Positions 36,601 to 47,455 of a stretch of DNA of 64,000 bases are shown here, one piece after another (position 1 is the stretch's first letter; each line of letters starts with the position of its first letter). This DNA is from Drosophila pseudoobscura. Taxonomy: Eukaryota; Arthropoda; Insecta; Diptera; Drosophilidae. The notes beneath the pieces were generated by a model, which made no database searches, was not told the DNA's origin, and was given only the letters and a program-made list of their open reading frames with translations. The stretch spans positions 10,292,001 to 10,356,000 of the forward strand of contig NC_046679.1 in the NCBI RefSeq assembly GCF_009870125.1, written 5' to 3'. The translations under genes were made by a program, and so were the position numbers.

Positions 36601-37806
36601 AGCCTAGTTTCTGCAGCACCTTGCTTGCGGCTCTAACGGCGGGCGCGAGGGTGGCCATGGTGCGTGATTTGGTATTGGAAGGCACTTGAGTGGTGGGGGC
36701 GCGAATATCTAATGTGAATATTCGCAATTTTTAGCAATTAATGAATCTTTTTTGCCTTAATTTTGATTCCTCAACAAAAAAAAAAACAACAAAAAACCGA
36801 ACTTAGCCCACTTAAGCCCCCTCTATTTAAATAGTTCAACTACTTGAAGTAAATGGCGGAAAATATTGACGATTGTACATTTTTCTGGTAGAGTCATGCC
36901 ATCTTTCCTCTGAACTTAAAAAAAAAACACGATTTCTTTCACGTAAACTGCGATAAAATTATAAAATTAGCATTATTTTCTGTGCAAAATTAAAATACCC
37001 CCTTGGCTTGCAGTGGGTTAATCGTTCTCCATCAAGGATTGAAAACATATTCTGATTATGATATTCCGTCGAATATTACTAGCTATTTTGATCTCTCAGG
37101 TTGGCTCACATAATTTATCCTATTGATGAAGAAATTTTCTACAAGATTGGTTAGTTTTTAGTCCTTGCTTTTAGTGTATTTTGACTAAAACACGGTTTAC
37201 AAATTAATTTTGCCTGCAACGAACCGGTTCAAAGAGAACCTTACCCGATTCAAGTTCGGTAATCGATACTATCGACTAGATACGAGTGGTGCGCGCTAAA
37301 TAGAAATTGTTTGAAAGTGAATGAGCAAGGAGTTAAATGCAATATTTTTGGGGAACTTTGTCCCTATAATCTCATCAATTTTATATCTTTGCACGGCCCG
37401 AAACTGTAGCTACAAATTTTTCCTTTCAATAATTGCAAAAATATTATCTTCCTGGCACTTTACTATTTGAATTGTCAATGAAGGACCAACCTGACAAAAC
37501 GCTCAGAATTGGTTTGGTGGACAGCAACTGATCACGGTCCACATAGACGGTGCGTATGGTCGCATTCAGGGCCGCCTGCGTGCTGTTCGCCGCCTGCTGC
37601 CTCTGGTGCTCGTCGGCTATGTTCTTGCCCACATAGACGAGTGCCCCCAGCAGGAAGCCGCACAGCACCAGGAGGAACACGCAGAAGGCGACCAGTGTGA
37701 GGATGGTGTTGCCCGGGGCCTTGTGGGGCCGGTTGGTGTCCTTGATGCGGTGGTTATCGTCTGTGGAGAGACTGCTGCGTGGGCGCACGTTTTTTGTTGC
37801 ATACAT
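33643..37806 (-). CDS. M1 zinc aminopeptidase, type II membrane form (cluster member A)
   Basis: Complete APN-like aminopeptidase that removes N-terminal residues from peptides at the cell surface. Six exons: 37806-37491, 36708-36222, 36107-35142, 35079-34936, 34872-34381 and 34318-33643 (1026 aa, the usual M1 length). The N-terminus has a ~33-residue basic cytoplasmic tail and one membrane helix (about residues 34-60), then a stalk. Catalytic marks are GAMEN (413-417), HELAH (449-453), the third zinc ligand Glu472 in WLNEG, and the transition-state Tyr535 in FDTITYSKG. The ERAP1-like C-terminal helical domain follows to the end. The donor of exon 1 (GTTGGT) is weak but keeps frame. The gene lies head-to-tail with further paralogues at higher coordinates. 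It may correspond to D. melanogaster CG8774, by family and order only. Confidence 0.92.
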
Positions 37807-37861
37807 TGCCGTTGACTGTTTGTTCTGGTGATTAAATTAAGCTCTCAACTAGACGCGTTCA

Positions 37862-37867
37862 CACTGA
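37862..37867 (-). promoter_or_regulatory. Initiator of aminopeptidase A
   Basis: Minus-strand TCAGTG (A at 37865) lies 59 bases before the ATG at 37806, within TCTCAGTGTGAAC. It fits the fly initiator consensus; no TATA box is evident at -30. Confidence 0.4.
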
Positions 37868-39209
37868 GACGGTTGCCGAATGACTCGACTGGCTATTGTT
37901 GGCAAAAGAGGTAGATTTTAAATTTGAGCTTGGTTTGATTTAAGACCGCACTATCGCAAAATGTCACTGTCAGAAGCTGTCTCGGAGCCCGTTGGCTCTG
38001 TCTTAAATCACAATTTTAACTGTAGTTTTATCTCAAACCGAAGCTGCCAGCCCTTCCTGCTCCAATCCATTGTGTCATCGTCAGGGGTAATTTGAGAGCG
38101 CAATAAACAGCCCAGACCGAATTACATGCGTCGCCGTTACCATCATCACTATTTATATTTTCGAGCTACTTATAAACAAACCCGGGTATGTTTTCACAGC
38201 TTTTATGGTTGTGGCTCGGCTAGGTTACCAGGGGCAGGGGTATAGAGATAGAGAGATACAGAGAGTCGGCCATAATTTACTCCTCTCCGCGATGGAGCTT
38301 GCCTCAATTTTGTCTCGCTGCAGATCAATCAGATTACTGCCATTTCTGCCCCTCGCATGGTCACGTAATGAAGTTGGTCATTTCATGAAATTGTTACTTC
38401 AAATAGTTGGAGCAACACGATTCCATGGCTCAGAGTTGGAGCTGGTTAACCGCAAAGTCGCATTACAAATCCCCCAGGTTGTTGCAATGATCCGTCCACC
38501 ACAGGCCACTTTCTACAGGGGCGTTGGTGTGCGATTGATTGACGGATGCATGGCAAAGGTGGTTGGCATCTCTAAATACTCTCTGTACTCCGACTCCGAT
38601 CTGCGGAGTTAGTGCCATGGGAAGAAGTTGCAGATGCAGATTATAAGCCGTAAAAATGAATTGAATTGGCCATAAGCCCATGAGACACGTCTCCACTGAC
38701 AATTATGTCAGGATGCATCTGAGAGAACCATTCACCCGTAGGTGGATGTGGATGCGGCTGCGTTGTGCTCGTAATTTATGCAGTATTCATTTCAGAGTGC
38801 ACCAAATTGTGCGAAATGAGGAATTCAAGACTGTAGAATATGCTAATTTTCACCAGCTGCCAGGCAATTGTCTCTTGCCCGCCATCCCGACATCCCGCCC
38901 CATGCTATCCGATCAGGCCCATCATTTCATGGAGCCAGCGCCAGCCTCTGATGATGCAATGCAGCGACTCTGCCGCTGACTCAATTAAGGCGCGCACAAA
39001 GCAGCCGCGCCGCTCTGCCACAAAAACAGCAGTTGCATGACTACCTTATGAGCCAGCAGAAGACAATGGCAGCTGCGGAGTAGAAGTACCAGTACCAGTA
39101 CCAATATCAGTGACTGCATAATCTGACACGCCTCATCGCATCAACCAGAATACATGAGCATCTCTGCTCTGCGCATTCTGAGGCTGATGATCGCCCACCC
39201 ACGGGGGGA

Positions 39210-39423
39210 GATGTCAAAAACTTGCGCTTCTAATGAGTGAGGAATACGAGTGTATTCGACTTCACTTGTAAGTCGGCCAGTTCAATGCACTTGGATCATT
39301 CTGGTTTATGGTTTCAGATGTCAAAAACTTGCGCTTCTAATGAGTGAGGAATACGAGTGTATTCGACTTCACTTGTAAGTCGGCCAGTTCAATGCACTTG
39401 GATCATTCTGGTTTATGGTTTCA
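39210..39423. repeat. Perfect 107-bp tandem duplication (two copies)
   Basis: 39210-39316 and 39317-39423 are identical over all 107 bases by direct reading, starting GATGTCAAAAACTTGCG and ending GTTTATGGTTTCA. No divergence is visible, so the duplication is very recent, polymorphic, or an assembly artefact. It lies in noncoding DNA. Confidence 0.9.
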
Positions 39424-40998
39424 TGCAAACGTTTAGAGTTCTTGAAATTGAAATACATACATATACGAGGAGTACGTTTATGAAAAACACGTGCCTCTGG
39501 CTGTCCCTTTTTAAGGTCATAACTTTCACGAAACGGCACCTTACAGATGCGTTAGCAGCACAAATGCAAATCGTTTGGCATTTACGTGACATGTGCAGCC
39601 CAGATAAAATGAACAAAAAGCCAACCCAACCCCCACTCCCGCAGTGGGATGACACATGACAAAGGTCGTCTCTACGTGCTTGCAATTTCTGATATTTAAA
39701 CAAAAATCAAATAATAAAAAAACAGCAATAAATATAAAAGGAGATAGTGGGCAAAGACAGAGAAATGATTGCCACAGTTTGTGTGTTTGAGGTTAACGGA
39801 ATGCAAAATATCGTAAGTTTATCAATCAGGGAGGTTGCATAAGATCGCACAAAGGCAGACCCATAGATATTGAATGGGCGATTACAGCAATATAGCCAAT
39901 TAATTAGCAAAGCTTTTCTTTTATCGAAGAAACCAATAAATCAGGGCGCTATAAAGGAGAAAGAGTTGAATAGACATCTGAGCTTCGGGTCCATTAAATT
40001 CACACTTCAGAAGGTGTTAAATACCTTATCCATTGATCCCGCTTTATTAGCACTGAAATCCCATTCAAGCTTTTGCTTGCTTCTTTGACCATTCGTCGGA
40101 GGTTCTTTTCCCACACTAAACACGAAATTTCGCCCAAGGAAAAAACAAAAAAGAAATCAGTGTCAATGAAAATGAAAAATGAAAAAATTCAAAATATTCG
40201 ACCAGTGTGCCTCGGGTTCGGCCAAACTTTCAAGAACAAAACAAAACCAGAAATGAGAAATGAGAAAGAGACAGAGACAGAGCAAGGGGCAAGCAGAAGA
40301 GAATACTACGACAAGTAGCTGGCAGTCAATGATGTCGACCCATTTCGTTTTGGCTTTGGAAGAAAGTAATTTCTCAGGCGACCATCGGCCAGCGGCTGCC
40401 AGAGACAGTGATAGAGCCAGAGCCAGAGCAAGAGACTTGAGCCATTGAGGCGAACGGAACATCTTGGCGGCTCCCAGCTCAGAGTGTATTGGCCGATTTA
40501 AGGCCAAGAACTTGCGCGGCAAGTGAACTATGTGTATGCACGGGGCTAGTGCAGGGGCAGGGGGCAGGGAGCAGGGGCCTGGGCTGACTCCAAGCCAGTT
40601 TGCAACCGAGGAGGAGTGGAGGTGGAGAGATGGGACGCATGCGCTGTTGCAACCTGTTTTCCGTGCCCATGCGGTGTTCTGCTGCCCGCTGTTATTTATC
40701 GGCGGCTCTTGTTTATCGTGTTCATTGTTGAAAGTCAAAGTTGGCATAGAATTCCATGGAGTTCCGTGGCCGCATTTCGACCACGACTCGAATACTCGTA
40801 TTACGGCGCGAATATTAAAATTAGTTGCCGCCTCAATGCGCCCAATTAGAACGCAAGCACTCAGAGCAGAGAGACACATATAACGGATCGGTTCAATGAC
40901 GATGACAGCGGTCCGGTGGAGCTTTAAACGGTATATGTTTTGATCCACACTCGTATTATTTTCACGTTTTGCAGTGACAACCTTGACAGTGACAGCGC

Positions 40999-41016
40999 GA
41001 GATCTCGCGAGATCTC
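40999..41016. promoter_or_regulatory. 18-bp perfect palindrome with CGCG centre
   Basis: GAGATCTCGCGAGATCTC equals its own reverse complement. Its core, TCTCGCGAGA, is a recognised promoter-type motif in animals. Which fly factor would bind it is unknown to me. The site sits upstream of GC-rich and GAGAGA-rich DNA. Confidence 0.4.
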
Positions 41017-41216
41017 AGTGTGGGCGGAGTTAATTATTAATTTACTTCGCTGGGCCTATGACCAGCAGTTCATTTGGCTCTACTGCCTTCAGCTATACTC
41101 GTACTTGATTCAAATCGGCGAAGAGGAGCGCGCGCGCGACGTGAGATGAGATCGGGTTCGAAATAAAAGACGCGACGCGCGCATTCACAACCGTCGCGCT
41201 TGAAAATATAAGGTAG

Positions 41217-41222
41217 TTTATT
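41217..41222 (-). terminator. Poly(A) signal downstream of truncated aminopeptidase
   Basis: Minus-strand AATAAA lies about 230 bases after the in-frame stop at 41453. It could end the shortened transcript. Confidence 0.35.
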
Positions 41223-41452
41223 CGCTCTCTCTCTCGAGCTCTTTCAAATCATAAACTTTCGATAAGAAAAACCTAGTGTTGTAAAAGTCGCACACACCAA
41301 AAAGCGAGAGAGAGCTTTTTTTGCGTTCGATTCTTTCGTGTAAGCTCGCCTGAACAGCTGAGACCGGCTTTGAAGCAAGCTGAGAATCAACACCAACTCC
41401 AAGAGCATGCATTTGGGGTATTCGGTATTCAGTACTTAACTTGCACTTGTAC

Positions 41453-43205
41453 TCACTTTTCATTGCCCGCGGCATCTGTGTAGCTGCTTCTGTAGCTGCC
41501 CGTCAGACTGTCGAGGTTGCAGTCGAAGCTGGCGGACAGGGTATAGGCCTTGTTCATACTGAGCACCTCTTTGAGTTTAATCAGGAGCAGCTCTCTCGTG
41601 TCGTCCAGATAGTACTCGTCAATGGCGATGCGCATGCGTGCCATCATATTGAGGATACTGATGCTGTGCACATTCAGGTCCTTGGCGTGCAGAACTATCA
41701 GATTGGTCACCTCGTTCAGCTGGAACTGGATGGACACGGTGCCCTCGCAGCCGCCTGTTTGCAGGTCGGGATGAATGTATATCTTGTACTTGATGGGCCT
41801 AAGCTCAGTGGGCAGACGCCATTCAATCTAGGGGAAGGGGTTGTAAAGATTATTAAATATCCATCATCGATAATAAGCATTTCCATAAATGAAACGATGG
41901 CTTGATAAGGTCTTGATACGATACGGAGAGATTGTCCCATAGTGGTCAGGTCGTAAAAAATGGACTTCGTCGGAATGTGTCAGCCTCAGCATTATACGAG
42001 TGTGAGTGCATTTACGAGTAAGGTCATTTAATTGTGGAATTATATGTTTATTGACGCCATTGATATACGAAAAACTAAACTATTGTAGACCTAAGAATCA
42101 TCTGTTGGCTCTGGAATTCAACAGTTGCTCGGGAGTGCCAGTCCGCAAATGGTTTTGTATGTAGTCCTCGAGAACGTCCAATTTGCGCTGGGCCTCGTCC
42201 AGTTGGAGCCACAAGTTGTCCCTATGGACAAGCACTACCACGAGAGCCACAATCAGGCAGGTGGATAGCAGACCAAAGAATATGGCTACTCGCTCCGCTG
42301 TGATCCAGTCTAATACACGTAAGAGATAGTGATCCTTAAATTCTTTCCGTTAACTAGCTTCGATGCATACCCTTTGTATTCTTCAACTTGAAACCCATCT
42401 CTGATCTTTACACCGAGCAGTGCGTTGTCCTCAATCAAACTGCCTCGACTGACCACTAAAACTGGCTAGGTTCCCTTCGGCCAACAATTTCTACTTTGAT
42501 AAAACACAACACAATTTAGACCCAGCGATAAGCATTTGAAATGACTAAGAAATGACCACTCGGGAACATGATAAAACGCGAATTGGTAGTACTGCCGACT
42601 TTATGACGACCAACAGGAAAGTTTGTACTTTCCAATTGGTTTGGGTTTCTGTTAAGCTTTTGCTAACTTTTTTTGTAGCACTGAACTTACCGCATCGGGA
42701 TCAGGAAGTCCTGGTGGCAGTGTGGGGTAGATGGGATCGACTCCAGCTGCGGGGGTGGTAGTGGTTCCACTTCCAGCGGTTGTGCCACCTCCAGGGGTTG
42801 TTCCACCTCCAGGGGTTGTTCCACCTCCAGGAGTTGTTCCACCTCCAGGAGTAGTTGCACCGCCTGGGGAGGTTTCTGAACCGCCGCCAGGAGTTGTAGA
42901 ACCCCCACTTGGTGTGGTGGCACCATCGCCAGTTGGCACGTTGGGATTGGCTGTGGTAGTTGTGGTGGAGGTCGAAGTGGTATCTGCCGTAAGGGCATCA
43001 ATCTTGTCCAGGGCATCCTGCAGATCATTCTCCAGATCGGATTTCTGTACGGCCAGCACAATGGTGGAAATACAGAAGGCCGTTGTGGCAAGGCCCAGGA
43101 AGATGGCCACAAATTTGACAGTCAGCCCTAAAGGGTTCGGATTAAATACGTGATGACAATGCGGTTCTCCAATCAAACTATCAGGATGGACTCACAGGCA
43201 ACCAT
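41453..43205 (-). CDS. Headless M1 aminopeptidase: anchor, stalk and partial N-domain only
   Basis: Three exons join in frame: 43205-43196, 43127-42691 and 41827-41453 (273 aa). The N-terminus is a type II anchor (TM about residues 7-30, then QKSDLENDL), very like that of member C. A Thr/Pro/Gly stalk with TTPGGG repeats follows. The last exon encodes the start of the M1 N-terminal beta domain (LPTELRPIKYKIY, LTGSYRSSY). The reading then runs into a stop formed exactly at the splice donor that paralogues use (AA|GTGAGT reads AAG TGA). No exon with GAMEN or HEXXH follows within 3.3 kb. The protein therefore cannot be a protease. The remaining frame has no internal stop. It is either a recent 3'-truncated pseudogene or a retained noncatalytic membrane protein. 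The second intron contains the separate 79-aa gene on the same strand. Confidence 0.6.
42047..42052 (-). terminator. Poly(A) signal of the 79-aa anchor gene
   Basis: Minus-strand AATAAA lies 46 bases after the TGA at 42098. Confidence 0.6.
42098..42398 (-). CDS. 79-aa single-pass membrane protein resembling an aminopeptidase anchor and stalk
   Basis: Two exons, 42398-42371 and 42309-42098, joined across a 61-base GTATGC...TTAG intron, give 79 residues. The order is a short basic cytoplasmic tail (MGFKLKNTK), one membrane helix (about residues 17-37), then a charged amphipathic segment with DEAQRKLDVLE, ending at a TGA. The build and the EAQxKLDxLE word match the anchor/stalk of the full-length neighbour ([11 protein letters not shown] in member C), but no peptidase sequence follows. 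The gene has its own TCAGTC initiator (A at 42450), two upstream GATA words and a close AATAAA, so it looks like an independent gene rather than a stray exon. It lies inside the second intron of the headless aminopeptidase, same strand. Its role is unknown; pairing with full-length enzymes through the stalk is only an inference. Confidence 0.6.
42447..42532 (-). promoter_or_regulatory. Putative promoter of the 79-aa anchor gene
   Basis: TCAGTC initiator at 42452-42447 (minus), 52 bases before the ATG. GATA words occur at 42498-42503 (GATAAA) and 42527-42532 (GATAAG), within 90 bases upstream. GATA sites are typical of fly midgut genes, which would suit an aminopeptidase-derived gene, but this is inference from short motifs. 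Confidence 0.35.
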
Positions 43206-43735
43206 TTTAGTTTATTATCCTTGCTCTTTCAGGAGAACTTTCAATTGCTTCCACTGCGCTGGGCGCCAAATTGGAAACTAAATGCAAACTGCGAGTTTGA
43301 CCCAACAATTTGGACTTGGTAAACTGCGGCCAGATTGCTGGACGATATCTAGACATGCCATATAGTTCCCCGATCCACGATCCCCAGGGCCCAGATAAAT
43401 AGTCTTTAGTCTTTAGGTTTATGCCTGGTCATTAGGGTGTAGACTTTTATGATATTATTGCAAGGTTGTATATCGGAGTTTATTGCCGGACAGTCGCAGA
43501 CCCAGGATGATTGCGCCCCATCAAGATTGGCGCTAGGACAGCCAGTGCATGGTTATCGACGATTCTTGGGGCCATAGAAATCGCCACATTGTTGGATAAA
43601 ATAAAGGAAATTCTTGGTTTTATTTATGGTTTGATTTTGGAACTTTATTTTATTGAACTTGAGCGGAAATTTTGTTTTTCTCTTATGCAATTCCTTCTAA
43701 TTGCCAATTAGCTCTAAAACATTTACGTATGAACA

Positions 43736-43741
43736 TTTATT
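43736..43741 (-). terminator. Poly(A) signal of aminopeptidase B
   Basis: Minus-strand AATAAA lies about 19 bases after the stop codon at 43760. Confidence 0.6.
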
Positions 43742-43759
43742 GTACAGTAAAGACCATAT

Positions 43760-46700
43760 TTACAATCGGTTTTCCCTGGTCAACGGAACGGAGGTGCCAC
43801 TCAGCCAGTCGCTTATGTCACCGCTGTTCTGCTTCAGCCACTCGATGTTGTACTTGATGGTCTCCACCGCCTCCAGCCTGGAGTTGGCCCCGGCCCCGGA
43901 CTCTGGGTACTTGGCATAGAACTGCTGCAGTTCCTCCAGCTTGACCTGGCTGGCAAAGCTCTTCGTGATCTGGGCAATCAGCCTGCCAAAGTTGCGATTT
44001 GTCAGCCCGAAACGAGCACTCAGCTGGGGCCATTGCTCTCGGTAGTAGTCCCACACCACGGGCTCGCCCACGGGGTTGCCAGCAATGTTCTGCACGCAGG
44101 TAAAATAGTCCTGGGAGCGCACAATACTCTCGTCACTGGCCAGTACGAGGAAGTTGAACAGCAACTGGGCGTCCTGAACACCAGCCAACCCATACATAAG
44201 TTTCAGCTTCTCGCTGGCATCCGTTTCCTCCAAGAAAAGTTCAAATAGCTTATCCCAGTCGGAGTTGCTAGTCGACTGCTGCATGCCGTAATAATAGACG
44301 ATCTCGCGCAGATCGGGCGCTGGTCGGTTGGCGGCGGTGGGGTTCTGAAGCCAGGTGTTAAAGCGCTGAGCTGCCTGGTCCAGACAGTCGGGCAGGCCGA
44401 GGGAACAGGCCGCGGACAGGATGGACACCCGCAGTCGACTGTAATGTCGGAAGAGTAAGGAATTGTAAGAGGGGAATCATCGGCTGAGAAGGGGGTCAGT
44501 GCTTACTTATTCAAGTGGTTATTCGCGTCCACACTCCAGCCCACTTCCTGGTAGACGGTGTCAACCAGAGTCCTTGCATAGGTCAAGTAGGAAACGTAGC
44601 CCTCGTTGAACATCAGGCTGCGTTGCAGCGCCTTAAGCTTCTCAGCCGCCACGTACCAGGGCGCAAAGTCACGCTCCTGGCCAAGGTAGGCGGTCATCTC
44701 CAGCGGAACTTTGTAGGACAGTTGGCTGGCATCGGCCAAGGCGAAGGCATCATTCAAAAGATGGGCGCGATCGGCAACGTCGAAGCGGGCGGGATCGGCT
44801 ATCAATTGCTTGATGAGGGCATCCCAGAGACTATCTTCGTAGTTAACGCGATAATACCCCAATTGATGGACGTTCAGCTTAATCCACTGGACATCAGCGT
44901 CCAGTGCGATTGCCCCCGTGTCAATATTGTAAGCGAACACGAAGCTCTCGACCTTGTCGGCCTCCCAAGCGTCGATGGTGTATGTGATGGGCACGCTCCA
45001 CCTGTACTGGAATTCGCTGTCTTCGGGAGCCTCCTCATAGCTGGCCTTGTTGGAGAGGAAGCGCTGCTGAGTAATGAGGAAGCCAGCATCCCCACGGGAC
45101 ACATTCAGGACCGGGTAGCCCATCTGTTCGGTCCATGTGCGCATCAAGAGCTTCACATCAAAGTCTGTCACAAGGTCCACCTCGCTCAGGAAGTCATCCG
45201 TGACCGTGTTTTGAAACTGATACTTTACCAAATAGTTGGTAACAGCCTCCTCGAATTTTTCGGAACCTACAAGGTTCTCAAGCATTCGGATGACCGAGCC
45301 ACCTTTCTCATAGCTGATCGTGTCGAAAATGGCGCTGATCTCAGCCGGTGACTCCACTTCCTGGACAATGGGGTGCGAAGAGAGTTTGGCATCATATACC
45401 ATGACAGGATGCAGGGCGATTATTTGGAATTGCTCCAGCTACGTGGCAGATTAAAATATGATTAGTCTCGAGAAGAATATCATTACAAACGATTTATTAT
45501 AATGGTGACCCATGACTTACCATTCCCCAGTCTGGATACACTGCGTTTACTCCCTTGTACTGCATGTAGCGGGCAAATCCTTCGTTTAGCCAGATGTCAT
45601 TCCACCATTTCATGGTAACTAGATTGCCAAACCATTGGTGAGCAATCTCGTGGGCCAGAACGGCGGCGATCGACTGCTTGTTGAGCGTCGAGCTGTAGCT
45701 CTCGTCGTAGAGTAGAGCCGTCTCGCGGTAAGTGACCAGACCCCAGTGCTCCATTGCATTGGAGGAGAAGTCGGGGATGGCAGCCATATCCAGTTTGGTC
45801 AGTGGATACGGGACATTGTAATACTGGATGTAGTACTCCGTGACGGCAGCTCCAAACTCTAAAGCAAAGTCAACCTTGTTCAGCTGGTGGGGAGTGGCAA
45901 AAGCCTCCATAGTGAAGTCCTCGCCAATCCCATTGGCATTAACAGTGGTGGACTTGGAAGCAAAATCGGAAACAATGATGCACACCAGGTACGTGCTCAT
46001 TGATACAGTGCTCTCGAAAATGGCCTCCGTGTATTCGCCCAAATAATTGGATTCCTAAATGGTTTTATTAGATGAGCTGGGAAACGGTATTTAATAATGA
46101 CTATGCTTACGGATAGCTTCATATTGGAAACTGCGTGGTAAGATCCTGTGGGATGTACCACTGTGATGGCGAAAGTAGCCTTCATCGCCGGCTCATCGAA
46201 GCACGGGAAGGCCTGGCGGGCATAGACTGGCTCGAATTGCGTTGACGAAATGTTGCTGCAGCACAAAGATTATGAAAATGAATTATTAATAATTAACTAC
46301 AACCAATCGTGACGTCTTTTGATTTATGTAGCTTATACAAAATATATTGCTTAATTTCGTCTATTCCATTTCTTTGTTTTCTGAAACCATTTCAATTTTA
46401 TACCATATTTTATAAATTGAAGAAATATTCAATATACTCAAATATTTTTTTACGCCCCATCCATCTCCAACCCCACAATGACTGGACAAGATTACAAAGA
46501 AATTGCCTTTAAAAATAGCCGAAAATTCAAATAACGGATAATTTTTAAAACAATTTATGTAGTGGCGCCAACAGGTGTCGCCACCTCAAATGTAGCTCGC
46601 ATGTAGATGTCGCGTAGCGTATGTCGAGTATAATCAAAATGAATTTCAAATCCCAGAAAAAATTACTTACCGTTGGTCTCCCGCTTCCGACTTGTAGGTG

Positions 46701-47331
46701 CTGCTGTAAAGACCCACCAGCTTGTCCGTCATATTTCCGTTAAAGAGAATACCCAAGGTGATGCTGGAACCCACTACCAGATCCTCCGTCAACGTTATGA
46801 TCAGGAGCTGTCGTTCCACTTCCAAAACATATTCCACTACCTCTCGGTTCAGCACATAAACATTCGTCACATCCAGCAGGTAAGAGTGCAAAATGATTTG
46901 ATTCGTGGCCTCAACGACATTTATGGTGATCTTCTCCTGGCCGGTGAAGGTGCCAGTATTTAGGTCCGGATGCCAGTAGAGTTCGTAGTGTTTGGGCAAC
47001 AGTGCAGTGGGCAGGCGATAGTCAATCTACAGATCAAGTATATTATTGAATTTCAGAAAATTGGTTAAACAAACGATTATCTGAATAGGAAGGTGTGTAG
47101 CAACAGGTGCACATATACCTATACAAAAGTATAACTCACATTATCTTCGCGTCTCTCCCGCTGGAGGGTTGGACGCACATCTAGATCCTTGTAGATGTCA
47201 ATCTTTTCCTGTACATCGCGCAGATCCGCCTCAAGTTTCGCGTTCTGCACCGCAACCACTACGGTGGCCGTGGCAAAAGCCGCCACCGCCCAGGCCAGGA
47301 CCACCTGCATCCAATTTCGCGACAAGAACAT
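43760..47331 (-). CDS. M1 zinc aminopeptidase, type II membrane form (cluster member B)
   Basis: Complete APN-like aminopeptidase. Six exons: 47331-47140, 47026-46671, 46255-46111, 46054-45521, 45438-44507 and 44438-43760 (945 aa). A very short cytoplasmic tail (MFLSRNWM) is followed by a membrane helix (about residues 8-28) and a short charged stalk ([13 protein letters not shown]); unlike members A and C there is no long linker. The zinc site is intact: HEIAH (366-370) with Glu389 in WLNEG, and the catalytic Tyr lies in FDTISYEKG. The exopeptidase motif reads NAMEH (330-334) where the family norm is GAMEN, so Gly and Asn are both changed but the substrate-binding Glu is kept. A TATA word lies about 120 bases upstream. 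It shares intron positions with the other cluster members, as expected for tandem duplicates. Activity is likely, but specificity may differ. Confidence 0.9.
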
Positions 47332-47449
47332 CTTTGCAATCCCAACAATCGCTAACGACTGAATAGCCAACCAAGAGTCCGCCAACCCGGCCCGTCCAAC
47401 TCTAGCGATTAGCTGCCATATAACAAATTCTGATTGTGCGCCCTGGAAG

Positions 47450-47455
47450 TTTATA
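47450..47455 (-). promoter_or_regulatory. TATA box of aminopeptidase B
   Basis: Minus-strand TATAAA within GAATATAAACTTCC, with initiator-like ATCAGA (A at 47431) 24 bases downstream. The spacing is slightly short but plausible. Confidence 0.35.

Larger units (their letters stand above)
37868..41216. other. Intergenic gap inside the aminopeptidase cluster
   Basis: About 3.3 kb with no supported gene. It is the only large gap in an otherwise tight same-strand array. It lies just downstream of a truncated aminopeptidase gene, where the missing catalytic exons would be expected; I find no trace of them. It holds a perfect 107-base tandem duplication (39210-39423), purine-rich GAGACA runs near 40260-40290, an 18-base perfect palindrome (40999-41016), a CG-rich GCGCGCGC stretch near 41128-41190 and a GAGAGA-rich stretch near 41222-41320. 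Confidence 0.5.

Noticed and set aside
40163-40948. Long minus-strand open frame (about 260 codons), with an internal ATG at 40462 followed by a signal-peptide-like LALALALSLSLA run
   Set aside because: The frame begins at GTG, not ATG. The hydrophobic run is the translation of a CTGGCT/GAGACA simple repeat, and no splice, promoter or poly(A) logic supports a gene.
41155-41170. B-box-like GGTTCGAAAT near 41155
   Set aside because: It has no matching A-box or stem structure; it is probably just part of a GC-rich regulatory stretch.
42731-43153. Plus-strand open frame rich in Val/Pro/Gly
   Set aside because: It is the antisense of the TTPGGG-repeat stalk exon of the headless aminopeptidase.
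44515-45351. Plus-strand open frame of 278 codons, plus similar ones at 33562-34299 and 50092-50634
   Set aside because: These are antisense shadows of aminopeptidase exons whose GC-rich third positions suppress stops on the other strand.
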